Part shown: positions 11,600 through 23,500 of the stretch, piece after piece | How positions within the stretch are numbered: position 1 is the first letter of the stretch | How the letters are laid out: each line of letters opens with the position of its first letter | DNA from: Ailanthus altissimus | Taxonomy: Eukaryota; Streptophyta; Magnoliopsida; Sapindales; Simaroubaceae | DNA length: 64,000 nt | NCBI GenBank assembly: GCA_946807835.1 | Contig: OX327697.1 | Coordinates: forward strand, 16,316,001-16,380,000 | Direction of reading: 5' to 3' | The notes under the pieces: model-generated | Database searches by the model: none | What the model was told of the DNA's origin: nothing | The model's input: only the letters and a program-made list of their open reading frames with translations | Position numbers and translations under genes: made by a program

Positions 11600-12300
11600 C
11601 ATTGAGTTCGTTTATCCTATAAGTTAAAAGTACCAAATGCATTAGTTATTTCATTAAGATAACACAATTCTTTAAAATCAAAATTAAAATGGTTTTCTAA
11701 AGAATTAGAGCATGGTTCTTATAAGCCTTCTCCGCTACAAGTGTGTCTATTATATATGAATGATATCATTCATCTTTCTTTCGTGGTTGTTTGCCAATAT
11801 AGAAAATGTTCACCTCAAGAGTTATATTCCCAAAAGATAATTTCATTAGACCATTTTTGCAATTAATAAGAGCGTTAGTAGTGGCAAGAAAATGTCTCGC
11901 TAAAATAAGAGGAATTTTAGACTTCATGTTAACCAAAAAATGAGTATTTAAAACAAAAAAATTGTAATAGAATTTATCAATTTGTAACAAAACATCTTCT
12001 ATAATTTTCTGTGATTTTTTGATTGATCGGTCAGCTAATTATAAGACTACAGATGTAGGTTTAATCTCACCACATCCCAATTACAACTAAATAGAATAAG
12101 GAATCAAAATTACATTTGCTCTTAAGTCCAACAACACTTGACCAAACTCATGTGTTCCAATTTGGTAAGAGATTGTGGGACCTCCTGGGTCTTTATACTT
12201 AGGTGGCGTCTTTTGTTCAATCACTGCAATTACTTGCTCAGCTAAAAATGCAGTTTTCTTTACATGATTTTTTTTTTATACTACACAGATCCATGATGAC
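11600..12300 (-). pseudogene. Ty3 aspartic protease (retropepsin) remnant
   Basis: A minus-strand frame at 11766-11990 reads VNMKSKIPLILARHFLATTN and then INCKNGLMKLSFGNITLEVN, the C-terminal half of a plant Ty3 retropepsin (family form ILGRPFLAT; here GRPF is ARHF). Upstream, near 12100-12150, the active-site region reads LLDLRANVILIPYS where the family has LLDLGASVNLIPYS, so the catalytic Asp remains but the Gly is Arg. It would process the Gag-Pol polyprotein. Stops and frameshifts are present. Confidence 0.7.
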
Positions 12301-14025
12301 TTTGGCATAAGCTGGAACTTGTTTAATCACATGCAATAAAATAAGATTAATCTTAAATTGTTTCAAGTGTTCTAAGATCTCACTTTGAATTTTTGAATTT
12401 TTTTCAATAGGTTAAAGAGCTTGGGAAAAAGGTACTGAGATTGAAAATTTATTTTTGAGTTCTTGTTTAATTGTGGCCTCTTTTCAAAAGAGCGTCTTTA
12501 CTACTCGTGGTTATGTTGGTTAGAGAAGTAGGCTCACTCACAATCATACCATATCAAGTAGTGATGGCATTGACTTCTTTGAGATTTTATGCATTAGAAC
12601 CAGAGGCTTATGCCATGAATTATCATTTTGAATTTGATTGATGTTGAGATGGAAACTTACCTCACTTCTGTATAGTTAAGGTACTGGTCAGCTTAGTATT
12701 TGACTCTTGATTTCTTTGTTTTCATCTACCACCTGTTCAAGAACTGTTTTAAATTTTTGATTAGTCTTACTCTGTGCCTTTATAAATGCTTGTAATGTGT
12801 CCTCTAAAAGACTCCTAGTTGGTCGTGCATTATATTGAAGTGTAACATATGACTTGGGTGCTTGTTATTTTTGTTTCCAATAGTTGGTGGCTTGTTGGTA
12901 AGATTTCTAATTGAAGTTTGTGTGTTTCTCTAGCCAAGATTATAGGTTTCAGAGTATGGTTAATAAGGCTTCTTGTATATCCTTAGGGCAATATATTATT
13001 CCTCATATATCTTTCTCAGCTCACTATAAGTAGGGCAATCCTAAGCTAAGTGTTCCGCTCCTCCACAGACAAAACAGACATTATGTGACTCAACCCTAGC
13101 AACTATGTAGGTGACCCGTCTATCTTTAGTTTTTAAGGCCTCTAATTCTATAGTTAAGACCTCTAACTAGACTCAAAGTTATCCTCTTCCCTAAGATGGA
13201 AAAGTCCACTAGGTTGTGACCTATTAGTGCTTTTAGTAACATTAGGTCCAGTCCATGTATGGGCTTTTTCGACTAAGTCGTTAAAGAATTCTATGGCTTC
13301 CTTAGGTTCTTTGTGAAGGAAATCCCTATTACACATCATTTTAACAAATTGGTGCTCTCTAACTATAAGTCCCTCATAGAAATAGCTAAATAAGCGCCAA
13401 ATTTTTATACCCATGGTGAGGGCATAGATTTAACAATTCTTTAAATCTTTCCTATGCTTGATACAAGGTTTCACTGTCTTTTTGGGAGAAGAAAAAAATT
13501 TGTCTTTTCAGGCCATTAGTTTTGTGTTGTGGGAAGTATTTATTGAAAAATACTTGAATCATTTCTGCCAAAGTTCCTATAGACCTCGGCCTCAAAAAGT
13601 ATATAGCAAACTCTTTGCTTTTTCTTTCTGAGAAAAAGGAAAAAAATTAGGCTTAATAGTGTTTATGGCTTTGGGTTGGCTATGGAAAGTGGCACTACCT
13701 CTTTAAAATTCCTAACATGTATATAAGAATTCTCACTATCTAGATCATAAAAAGTGGGTAGAAGTTGTATCATTCCAGATTTAAAATTCAAATGTCGTGT
13801 GTTAAGTGGAAATATAATGCATGATGGTATGGCTGTGCGAGTAGGATGCAAGTAATCTTTTAGAGTCCTAAAAGGATTATCCTCGTGTTGGCTTATTGTG
13901 TTGGAATTACAAGATGAATTAGATGGTGAATTCTCTTCATTTATGAATTGTGGTAGTGGTTCTAGTTCTACTTCCCTCACAAATCTTCCTTGTTTGTTTT
14001 TAAGTCGATGCATACATCTTAACAA
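12300..14025 (-). pseudogene. Ty3 gag remnant, minus strand
   Basis: The N-terminal frame (14025-13663) contains FRTLKDYLHPTRTAIPSCII and FKSGMIQLLPTFYDLDSEN, a typical plant Ty3 gag start. A middle frame (13414-13163) has FYEGLIVREHQFVKMMCNRD, AHTWTGPN and SGLFHLREED. Near 13060 a CCHC-like stretch survives in a different frame. The coil-like C-terminal part runs to about 12700. At least three frame changes and several stops make it nonfunctional. Confidence 0.75.
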
Positions 14026-14484
14026 ATTTAAAAAAAAAAAATTTGAAAGAAAACTCTAAAAGAAGAAGTGAATACAAGAAAATAAAATAAGTTAGGTGAT
14101 AAAATCAACCATGAAATATAAATAAAATATAACAAATGAACAATAAGAAAATAAAATAAGCTAGGTAGTAAAACCAACCATAATAAATAAAAAGAAGAAA
14201 ATAAAGAGAACTAGGTGGTAGAACCAACTATAAAAATAAATAAAACAAATTAACAAGAGAAAATAAACTGTAAAATATAACAAATAAATAAAAGAAAATA
14301 AACTAATTTAGGTGGTAGAACCAACAATGTAAAATCAAATAAAAATACAAGAAGATAACAAAATAAGTTAGGTGGTAGAACCAACCATGAACAATAAAAT
14401 AAATTACAACAAAAGAAATAAATTTAAGAACTAAAATTTTACAAAGAAAAGTGAATGTATAAGGTTATCACTTTGGTATTGATA

Positions 14485-14509
14485 TATGTAACCTACGGAG
14501 CCAAATTTG
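14485..14509 (-). other. Primer binding site of the minus-strand Ty3 element
   Basis: On the minus strand, the AAACA end of the LTR is followed by AATTTGGCTCCGTAGGTTAC, a mutated form of the TTTGGCGCCGTTGCCGG-type tRNA-Asp site. Confidence 0.5.
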
Positions 14510-14651
14510 TGTTTTCGCTCAAAATGTAATATGGTTATTGCAGTATAGATTGAGGTGTCGATTTCATGAGAAAGCTTTCGAAAAAATAGGTTAACAAAAT
14601 AAAATTCTTAAAAAAGTAACGAAGAAGAAGATTGAATGTGAGATTGATATA
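14510..14651 (-). repeat. Truncated 5' LTR of the minus-strand Ty3 element
   Basis: Only 142 bp of the LTR remain, aligning with 3947 to about 4090 (the CAAAATGTAATATGG and CAGTATAGATTGAGGTGTCGAT blocks). Beyond 14651 the similarity stops, so a deletion or rearrangement removed the rest. Confidence 0.8.
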
Positions 14652-14813
14652 GATTTAGACGTTAATAGCCTATAGGCTTAAGATTCAAAATAGGGTCATA
14701 AGGTTTAATTGACTTGTTTAAAATTTAAAAATGAAATTCTACTTGGTTTTTATGGAGTAATGGAACAAGAGAGGTCCATCGCCTTTCGGTTATTTCAAGT
14801 TTGACTTGGTTTG
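14652..14813. other. Short unassigned spacer
   Basis: No LTR, ORF or repeat is recognised here. It is the left flank of the copia insertion; its right counterpart resumes at 20538. Confidence 0.5.
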
Positions 14814-14819
14814 GCCTTA

Positions 14820-15024
14820 TTAATATGATATGGTATCATTAATATAGTTGGAATGGTATCAATTATATTAATGATATAATATCCTTACTTTTTATAACCT
14901 ATAATTATTTCTTTCCATGTATATTATTATTTTTCTATTTTGTAATAGGCTAAAGCCTATATGAAGACTCATATTGTACAGTTCTTACACCTAGTGAAAT
15001 ATACATTTATTTATATTTCTTTCA
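14820..15024 (+). repeat. 5' LTR of the copia element
   Basis: It runs from TTAATATGATATGG to TTTCTTTCA and matches 20353-20530. It has an extra internal segment of about 27 bp (around 14850-14880) that is absent from the 3' LTR and looks like a small duplication of the ATTAATATAG region. Shared landmark: TTTTGTAATAGGCTAAAGCC. Confidence 0.85.
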
Positions 15025-15036
15025 TGGTATCAGAGC
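15025..15036 (+). other. Primer binding site, initiator Met tRNA
   Basis: TGGTATCAGAGC follows the LTR directly. This is the standard copia primer site complementary to the 3' end of the initiator Met tRNA. Confidence 0.9.
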
Positions 15037-15684
15037 TCTAATTTTTTTACCGTCTCTTTGCTTAGCAGGAGACTTGCTAGAAGTTTTTTGAAAACTCATC
15101 TGAAGTCCACCAGAGTTTCATTGGAAAACTACCAAAAGTTCTGTAAAAGTTTACCGTGATTGGCACTACCCACCCCAAGACACTTAGACACCATCGATCA
15201 TTTGAATGCCACTAAAAATGCATTGATCGAAGATCTAAGTAACGCTCATGCATTACCGGAAGCCATCAGTCACCGGGCACTACCATTTTACATTCTGACA
15301 GTTCTATAGTGCGATGATTGACACCGTCGAGTCTAGGAGAATCAACAGTCTCTGACTATTTAAACTCCTCTAGAAATGCACCGATCGGAGACTGGAACAC
15401 ACCGCACTATCACCTAAAGCTCATTGTTTGAAATAAGGGTCTATTTATAAATTTTTTAATATTTTAAGGTCTAATTATAATTTTTTATACTTTTAGGGTA
15501 ATTCTACAACTTGTAAAAGTTTGGGATCATTTTGTAAGTATAAAGTTTTAGGGCCAGTTTATAATTTTCAAAAGTTATGAGGTTATTTTATAATTATTAA
15601 AAGTAGTAGGATTAAATTACAAATATTAAAAGTTAGAGGTCAATTTATAATTACTAAATGTTTAAAGGGGAAATTTATTTTTCA

Positions 15685-16838
15685 ATGGGTAAATTTGATG
15701 TTTCTCAACCTATTCACGTTATCCTTGATGGACATAATTATGTCTTTTCGGCACAAGTTATGTGTAGCTTTCTTAAAGGCATAAGACTTTAGCGCTATAT
15801 CACTGGTGATGTCATTATACCCGAGCAGCGCAATAACGAGAGTACGAAGGCTTTTACTAATAGATTAGATGAATGGGATATTAAAAATCACTAGATTATT
15901 ACATAGTTTTGCAATACATCCACCTCATCCATTAGTCTTTACTATGGTCGGTTTGATACTGTTAAATATTTTTGGGATTTTCTTGTCCATCGCTACACCA
16001 CTATATATCTCTCTTATCAATATCAACTACTGTAAAATTTGCATCACCTCATACAAGAACTAGGATAATCCATCACCGACTTCCATTCTCAGATGCAGTT
16101 TATTTGGGATCAGCTAGCTTTTTCATAACCAATTTGGAGGAATAATGATGATGCTCAAGCCTTTATTGTCTACCGAGATCATTAATATTTGCTTTAGTTT
16201 CTTATGGCTTTGCAAGATAATTTGAGTCTACGCATGGTTCTCTACTCCATTGAAGGCCCCTACGTACTTTGGATCAGGCTATTGCTGATCTTATCTTTGA
16301 AGAAACGAGATTTCTTACTCTGTAGCAAGTCTGCACAGATATAGTCATTGCCACTCCTCAACACAAATCTGTTAACTATCAGCCCGTTTCCATAGACACA
16401 GTTCTTGCCACCTGCAACACAAATTTGTCAACTCCACTTAACCCAAAACATGTCATTATTACCACTTATCTGAACATGTAGTTCTTACTTGTCTGGCACA
16501 TAAATGCAAAAAATGTCAAAAAAATAGGACCCGATTATCAAGAAAAAATATTTTCCTAAAAGCAAACAGTCTCAAGGCGGAACTTCTACAAGGCCTCATT
16601 CACTCTGTACCACTACTATTGCCTAAGATAGTGCCAGTCCGTCTTCCAACATAACCAGTGATCTTGAATCTTTACTCCGTTAATTTCTATCAAACTCTAG
16701 TAACATTTCCATTTCTGCTTCTTCTGGTCCTTTAGATAACTCTTGGTATTTTGATTTTGCATATTGTAATCATATGACTTCTAATTCAACTATTTTCTCA
16801 TCTAAATCTCCTACTTCCTATCAACATTTTATTCAAAT
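15685..16838 (+). pseudogene. Copia gag remnant
   Basis: From the ATG at 15685 the frame reads MGKFDVSQPIHVILDGHNYV, then AQVMCSFLKG, the RYITGD block, RLDEWDIKNH, a YYGRFDTVKYFWDFLVHRYT stretch, QMQFIWDQLAFS and FLMALQDNLSLR. These are the landmarks of copia gag (UBN2/DUF4219 type). At least five stops and several frame changes are present. The zinc-knuckle region near 16500 is poorly preserved. The GAG-pre-integrase part begins just before the MITE. Confidence 0.75.
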
Positions 16839-17457
16839 TAGGGATGGAAAAATCCAGATCTAGATTCGAGTTTTACTTAACTCAGAATCGATTCCATAAC
16901 CCGAGTTTATTCAGGCCGAGCCAGATCTGGGTTTACATCTGGGCCGAATTTGAGTTAAACCTATTTTATAATATTTTTCACTCTTTTTGATAAAAGTTAA
17001 ACTTTTGGGTATTTATTTTATAAAACAATTGTTAGATTGTGAAATTTGTATTGTATAATTTGTATTCATAATTTAATATAGTTTTTATAATTGTTTCAAT
17101 ATTTTAGGTTAAATTTATATTTTTAGGATATTTATTTTTTATAATTGTTTCAATATTTTAGGTTAAATTTATATTTTTAGGATATTTATTTTATAAGGAA
17201 ATTATTAGATTCATATATATCAAATATTAGTAATTAATTTAGGATTTTAAAAAAATATTAGAAAAAATAAAAAAAATTCGGATCTGGGCCAAGTTTTTAG
17301 TAACCTGGATCTGGTCGAGATCTAAATTTTGCCACAAAAAAAAAAAAAAATCCGAATCAAGATAAAAACAAAGTTTTTTGGGGCTAGGTTCTGAATTTAG
17401 GTCAGGCCAGGCTCCAAGTTTTTTCAGATCCGGATTCGAGCTTTTTTGCCATCCTTA
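16839..17457. mobile_element. hAT-like MITE inserted in the copia element
   Basis: The 619-bp block starts TAGGGATGG and ends CCATCCTTA, imperfect terminal inverted repeats, with a longer mirrored stretch (AGATCTAGATTCGAG against CGGATCCGAATC-type sequence). It is flanked by ATTCAAAT (16831-16838) and ATTCAAAA (17458-17465), an 8-bp duplication with one mismatch, as for hAT elements. Two 54-bp tandem units lie inside (from about 17091 and 17145). It has no coding capacity. Confidence 0.7.
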
Positions 17458-17459
17458 AT

Positions 17460-18870
17460 TCAAAATGCTAGTAGAGCTTTCATGAATTTTAGTCACGTTG
17501 GTCAGGTGTCTTCCATAAGTCTTTCATTATTTGATACTTTTTTTTATACCTAAACTCACATTAAATGATCTATCTATCAATCAAATTTATGAACTTTGTC
17601 TTAACATTTATTTATTGCTTTTGGATGTTGTGTGCATGATCCAAAAATAGGTCTGACACTTAAGATAGCCCGTAAAATAGGTCATCTATATGAGCTCATC
17701 TCTTTAAATTTGCCATCTTTATCTCCTTCGTCCGCTGTATCTACTTCTCTAATATCATCGCTACTTATTTGACATTTTTGTTTTAGTTATGCCTCAGTTA
17801 GTCGTATTTGTTCTCTAGTATCTAGTGGCTATTTAGGAATTGTTTTTGATAGAAAAATTGTTTGTTTGATTTGTCCTTTAGAAAAACAACCATATTTTCT
17901 TTTTAATAAAGTATTATTGTTTTTTATGCTTTTTTTGATCTTATACACTCTGATATTTGGGGTCCATCTCTCAATAGTACTATAAGAGGATCTCGATATT
18001 TTATTATTTTCATTGATGACTATTCTCAATATACATGGTTATTTATTATGAAACAGAGATCGGAGCTTACTAAAATTTACCGTGATTTTGTTCAAATGAT
18101 AAAAACACAATTTTCTTATTCCATTAAGGTCTTTTGCACAGATAATGCTATGGAATATAGAGATTCTAATTTTCTAAACCTTTTACAGGAACATGGTACT
18201 AATTGTCAAAGATCTTGTCCAATTACATCTCAACAGAATGGGAGAGCCAAATAAAAATACAAACATATTCTTGACATAATTCATACTCTTTTTATATTTA
18301 TTTTTTGTCCTAAATAATTCTGGGATGAAGTTGCCTTAACTACTATCTATACAATTAATCATGTTCTTTTTTCTATTATAGAGAATAAGTCACCTTATGA
18401 GCATATTTATAGACTTCCTTCTAATTATAGTTTCCTCAAAGTTTTTAGTTGTGTTTGTTTTGTTATACTTAAAAAATATGAACATACCAAACTTGAGCCT
18501 TGCACAAAATTATGTTGCTTTTTTGGAATAGGAAATAGAACATAAATGTTATAGGTATTGGGATCCCATATCTATACGTCTTTACATCTTTCGTAATGTC
18601 ATATTTCTTGAACATAAAATGTTCTCCTCTGTATCTAACTCTCATTCTGTGTCTCCATCCACTTCTTAGTTCTTTACTAATAAAACTATTTTTATATTTC
18701 CTAATACTTCCTCTGAGTTTCATACAGGTGAATCTGTTGATACGATACATGCTTCTAAGCCTCATACCTTGTTTGAAGTATTTGCTCTCAACATTTCTGA
18801 GGCCTTCTCTACTCTCTCTCTTTATCGTTCTTCTCGAGTAAGAGAATTTCTTGTTAAACTTCGTGACTAT
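17460..18870 (+). pseudogene. Copia integrase remnant
   Basis: The frame resumes after the MITE with GAG-pre-integrase sequence (IGHLYELISL near 17680). The integrase core follows: the HSDIWG-type motif is seen as YTLIFGVHLS, then FFIDDYS-like ILIDDYSQYTWLF (about 18005-18040), FCTDNAMEYRD and a QNGRAK block (18048-18254) in place of QQNGVAER. The C-terminal SNYSFLKVFSCVCFV-like block is near 18420. The core Asp residues are partly readable, but the frame changes repeatedly and stops are frequent. Confidence 0.7.
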
Positions 18871-18889
18871 TAGTGTTTCTCTACTACTT

Positions 18890-20330
18890 CTTCATTATAT
18901 GAACCTCACTTTATTTCGATGCTAGCTCTAATCTTGTTTGGCAGCAAGCAATGATAGAAGAATTGCAGCCTCTTAAGAAATCCCATACTTGAGATTTTGT
19001 TACTCTTCCATATAATAAAACTGCCATTTGTTACAAATGTGTATACAAGATCAAGACCAAGTCTGATGGGTTCATTGAGTAATACAAAGTTAATCTTATT
19101 GCAAAAAGATTTATTCAAGAATATGGAATTAATTATGAAGAAACCTTTGCTCGAATTGCTCGTTTTTCTTCTATTCAGAGTTTGTTAACTGTTGCTGCAG
19201 TTCATGTTTGGACATTATTTCACATGGATGTGAAAAATGCCTTTCTTAATGGTGATATTTCTAAAGAAGCCTATATGAGGCCTTCTTCTAGTTATCTATA
19301 TCCCTCAGATAAGGTCTGTAAACTTCGTCAAGCTTTATATGGTCTTAAACAAGCTCTTTATGTTTGGTTTACAAATTTTTGTGGTACTATTTTTCAACAT
19401 GGATTTTAATTCAGCCCTTATAGCTCAGCCTTTTTGATCCATAAAAAGGATCGTAGTTGTATTCTACTACTTATTTATGTGGATGACATGATTATCACTG
19501 GTGATGATCTTATTGGTATTTCAACTCACCTCAGTTATTTCCTTGGCCTTGAAGTATTGTTTGACTTTACTGGGTTTTATCTCTCACAGGTTAAATATAC
19601 ATCAGATTTACTTGCTAAAGTTGGCTTGACAGACAATAAGATTGCCTCTACTTCTTTAGAGCCTAATACTAAACTTAGTTAGGTTTATCTCACTATCATT
19701 CGCCCAGACATTGCTCATGCTGTTCATGTTGCCAGTCAGTTTATGGCCGCTTTTCGTACTTCTCATTATGTAACAATTCTTCATATCATACATTATCTCA
19801 AAGGTACAATTTTTCACATTCTTTATTTTTTGGCTCATTCTCCTTTCGTGTTACGAACTTATGTCGATGCAGATTAGGTGGGTGATCCTACAGATCGACA
19901 ATCAACTATTAGGTTTTATCTTTTCTTAGGTGATCCTCTTCTTTTATGAAAAAACAAAAAACAGATAGCTACTAATCGCTCTAGTACTGAGCTGAGTACC
20001 GTGTTTTTACTGATACTATCCAAGAGATTATTTGGCTCCCCTGGTTTCTTTAAGATATATGTATTTCTCACATTGGAGCTACACATTGTTATTGCGACAA
20101 TTAAAGTGTTATTCAAATTGCTCACAATGATGTTTTTCATGAGCGGACTAAGTACATTAAAATAGAATGTTAATTTGTTTGACAAAATATTTCTCAGAGA
20201 ACAGTTATGCTCCATTCCATCTCTTCTAAAGATTAACTTACTGATATCTTCACTAAATCTCCCATTCCTGGTCATTTTCAAACTCCGATCTCCAAATTCA
20301 AGTTTGCTTCTACTTCACCATCTTGATTTT
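18890..20330 (+). pseudogene. Copia reverse transcriptase and RNase H remnant
   Basis: The RVT_2-type domain is clear: WQQAMIEELQPLKKSHT near 18940, a YKVNLIAKRFIQEYGINYEE stretch, HMDVKNAFLNGDISKEAYM (from about 19220), VCKLRQALYGLKQA and the catalytic LIYVDDMIITGDD (about 19468-19506), which is intact. RNase H follows with TYVDADWVGDPTDRQST near 19860 and SSTELSTV near 19985, ending with the DIFTKSLP-like tail near 20250. Three or more frame shifts and internal stops (for example at 19409 and 19680) make it nonfunctional, although the RT active site is preserved. Confidence 0.8.
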
Positions 20331-20352
20331 AGAGGGGGGGGGGGGGAGAATA
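20331..20352 (+). other. Polypurine tract of the copia element
   Basis: AGA is followed by 13 consecutive G and then AGAATA, directly before the 3' LTR. It would prime plus-strand synthesis. The G run is unusually long. Confidence 0.85.
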
Positions 20353-20530
20353 TTAATATGATATGGTATCATTAATATAATTAGTATATCCTTACTTTTT
20401 ATAACCTATAATTATTCCCTCATGTATATGTTATTTTCTTATTTTGTAATAGGCTAAAGCCTATATAAAGATTCCTATTATTCAATTCTTTCACACAATA
20501 AAATATACATTTATTTTTATATTTCTTTCA
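20353..20530 (+). repeat. 3' LTR of the copia element
   Basis: It is 178 bp, from TTAATATGATATGG to TTTCTTTCA, and matches the 5' LTR apart from the latter's small extra segment. Its 3' part is included in the tandem duplication that follows. Confidence 0.85.
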
Positions 20531-21047
20531 TGCCTTATCTAATGTAATAAGGTTTCAATTCAGTGAAAATAAGGTTTCTTAAAGTCCATATGACAATGAT
20601 TAATCTAATAAGTGCTAATATAGGTTCAATACTCAATCTTGGTCACTCGATCAGGCTTGGTAACCTAAGGTCTATGTCTAAATAATTATTGAGCAACTTT
20701 GATATTTGAATATATCTTTATCTTTGATATTTGAATAGGATTCCCTCATGTATATGTTATTTTCCTATTTTGTAATAGGCTAAAGCCTATATAAAAATTC
20801 CTATTGTTCAATTCTTACACACAATAAAATATACATTTTTTTATATTTCTTTCATGCCTTATCTAATGTAATAAGGTTTCAATTCAGTGAAAATAAGGTT
20901 TCTTAAAGTCCATATGACAATGATTAATCTAATAAGTGCTAATATAGGTTCAATACTCAATCTTGGTCACTCGAGCAGGCTTGGTAACCTAAGGTCTATG
21001 TCTAAATAATTATTGAGCAACTTTGATATTTGAATATATCTTTATCA
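20416..21047. repeat. 326-bp tandem duplication spanning LTR end and flank
   Basis: The unit starting TCCCTCATGTATATG at 20416 is repeated from 20742 with very few differences (for example TCGATCAGG against TCGAGCAGG). Each unit contains about 115 bp of LTR 3' end plus about 200 bp of flanking DNA ending in TTTGATATTTGAATATATC. The LTR end belongs to both units, so the duplication happened after the copia insertion. The near identity makes it a recent event. Confidence 0.9.
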
Positions 21048-21783
21048 TATCCTAGCTTACAATTACTCATGCAATAATATTAATCCCCATTTGATTTTTT
21101 CATGCGTACATTCTATGTATGTAAAAATATTAGATTCCATATTGATCATCATCTTTAGTGTTGGCTTTCCATGTTATGCATTATCTCCTCATTCATTCAG
21201 TAATCCTTTTTCTATAATTGCATAATCTTTGTATTAGCCCTTTGAAAAATATTCAAAAATAACCACTATTTTAAAGGTCATAATTTTTATAACAAAATAC
21301 TATTTAGCTAATCTTTATTAGCCAATGAGATGATAAACAGACGAAATTGCTCTTATTAATAATGATATCAGAGAACAAAATGTTGGACATAGTTTTTTGC
21401 TATAAAAAGGATTGGGGGCATGTAGCCCTACCACTAGGATCAGCCTTCGAGCTTCTTTTTCAGCATATTTTATTAGATATTGTTCGTTTTCCAACCATTT
21501 TCAAGCAAAATTTCTAATTTTTAACCTATATTATTTTAAATATACTTATTTTAACTAATTTTCAAGTGTGTTTTAGATCAAAATTTTGATATAGCTTGTA
21601 GGAGAGAGATGCAAAAATGTTTCAAAAGTATAATGGTCTAAAAATCAAGTGTTCAACTAATGAAGTTTATAAAAGTACTGAGGCGTTAAAATAGATTTTT
21701 GCTTTAAGATGGGGGGTTTGGAAATTTCACTAGCTTTTTGTTATTTAACATTTGTAAAATCGTAGTTTAACTTTTCATTTTTA
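21048..21783. other. Unassigned spacer
   Basis: No ORF or LTR pair is recognised. A TATA-like GCTATAAAAAGG at about 21401, followed by a GC-richer stretch, resembles an LTR promoter, but I could not find boundaries. It ends at the TTTAA target duplication of the next element. Confidence 0.4.
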
Positions 21784-21788
21784 TTTAA

Positions 21789-23486
21789 TGCAGGAACAAT
21801 TTTAAAATTTTGTTATATATATTTTAATTTAGCAATAATAAGGTATAAAAAATACCTTAATTCGTGAATTTTCAATGGATGTTCTCTGTTAACTCAAGTA
21901 AATCTTTCATGCTGTATCTCCCACCAATGGACTACTCATGTGAGCGAGTTGATTAATTGTGGAAGATATAATTTTTGTGTTCTTAATTTCTTTTTCTCTT
22001 TATAAAACATTTAGCTCAAAGAAATACACATGAAGAATACGTTAAAAAAGTTATTCTAAAAGCCCAATTTTATAGTGTACGTATCATTGTTTAATCTAAA
22101 CTCCTAATCATAATAGGATTAGGATAAAATATTTTTATATTATTTTAAATTAAATAATTAAAAGAATAAATATAATATATAATATTATTTTTAATTAAAT
22201 AATTTAGATAATTCATAATTATCCAAATAATCTAATTTAATTAAATAATCTAATTATTTAATTTAAATAAATTATCTAATTATTTATGTAATTCCATAAC
22301 TACTATGGATTGAGGCAACAATTGGTTGAATTTAATAAGTTTAATCAAATTAAACATGGACCAACAAAATTAATTAATTTATCCTAATAAGTTTAATTAA
22401 ATTAAATTTGGGTCAATTAATATTTTAGATCCAACAAATAATCTAATAGTCTATTTTTAGTGTTTATAGAGCCAGCATGGAGCCAAATAAACTTATAAAA
22501 TTAAATCCGATAAATTAAATCATTTGACTAAACTCTTTAATCAATATAATTTTATTTATTAAATTTATATTACTCAACTAAAAATATAAAACTGAACTCT
22601 TAATTTTGTAGATAAATTATAAAATAGAAAAATGTATTTGTTCATTTAATAATAATTTTATATAGACCAATCCTCCACAAGTGTTCATAATTAGAGCTAG
22701 GTCAAATGTCTGTTAACCTCTCTAATTACATCTTTATCCTTGATCCACATTGATCATTTTTGGAATATTGAATTTGAAAAATTCACAAATTTATTATTTT
22801 CTTTAACTCTTAAAGAATACTAAACACTCATTATGTTCAAGATCATAATCAATTATCAAGAGAATAACTTATTTAACTTTTTTTCAAAATGAGTGGATTC
22901 TATATCTGTGAGAAATATTTCTAGTCATTTATTTTGTTATATTTATAACACACATAGGAATTGACTGAATATATTTTACATTCTTTCTGTTGTAAAATAA
23001 TAAACATAACTCAATGAATAGAAGTTTATTAATCACTTAGCATTAAGATTAATCTATATATGATTTTATTGTGATAAAATAAAATTTCTTTCTTAATGGA
23101 GATTAACAGAGAATTAATTTTATCGTGATCTAATCCTATATAATTAATATTATACAAAGTGGCTCTATTTTCCATGTCACTATATAGAATAATTAGGATG
23201 AGACCATTGTATATATTATACAAATGGACGCACTTATAATCTATCAAATAAAGTTTTCGTCTTCGTTCAAACTAAGGACTAGTTTAAATTATTATGCTTA
23301 AACTTAATCCTTTTGCATATAACTATTATATACTAAGTTTAAGATTACATATAATCAAGAAATCTCATGATATTTGAATAAAAACAATCAAAATTACAAA
23401 CATAAAATTGAATGAATAATGTCTATTATTTATTTTCAATAATATATAAATACAAATAATCATGCTTTTAGGACACACTCCCAACA
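21789..23486 (-). repeat. 3' LTR of the minus-strand copia element
   Basis: This 1,698-bp LTR matches 27928-29292 in the order of its blocks (ATTTTAATTTAGCAATAATA, GAATTTTCAATGGATGTTCTC, CTCCCACCAATG). It has about 330 bp more around 22300-22640 than the other LTR, which has a deletion there. Confidence 0.9.
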
Positions 23487-23500
23487 GTCTCCAACTTGCT
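23487..23500 (-). other. Polypurine tract of the minus-strand copia element
   Basis: On the minus strand AGCAAGTTGGAGAC directly precedes TGTTGGGAG. This is the usual PPT and LTR start in this type of plant copia element. Confidence 0.8.

Larger units (their letters stand above)
3947..14651 (-). mobile_element. Minus-strand Ty3/gypsy element with captured LOG gene
   Basis: Read on the minus strand, the order is: truncated 5' LTR (14510-14651), primer site, gag, protease, reverse transcriptase, integrase, a captured LOG-like copy, a polypurine tract (about 8000) and the 3' LTR (3947 to about 7994). It sits in the gag of the copy-1 Athila-like element. The protease and gag resemble the non-chromoviral Ty3 elements of plants (Athila/Tat group), but I did not place it more precisely. 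Every ORF is broken, and RNase H plus the N-terminal part of integrase are missing. The right LTR is cut off after 142 bp, so no target duplication can be scored. Confidence 0.8.
14820..20530 (+). mobile_element. Ty1/copia retrotransposon with short LTRs
   Basis: It is about 5.7 kb, with a 205-bp 5' LTR, a near-perfect initiator-Met primer site, gag, integrase, reverse transcriptase and RNase H in copia order, a 13-G polypurine tract and a 178-bp 3' LTR. GCCTTA lies before the 5' LTR (14814-14819) and just after the 3' LTR (20532-20537, one base of uncertainty at the edge), consistent with a target duplication. A hAT-like MITE (16839-17457) interrupts it. All ORFs are broken. I did not assign a lineage. 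Confidence 0.85.
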
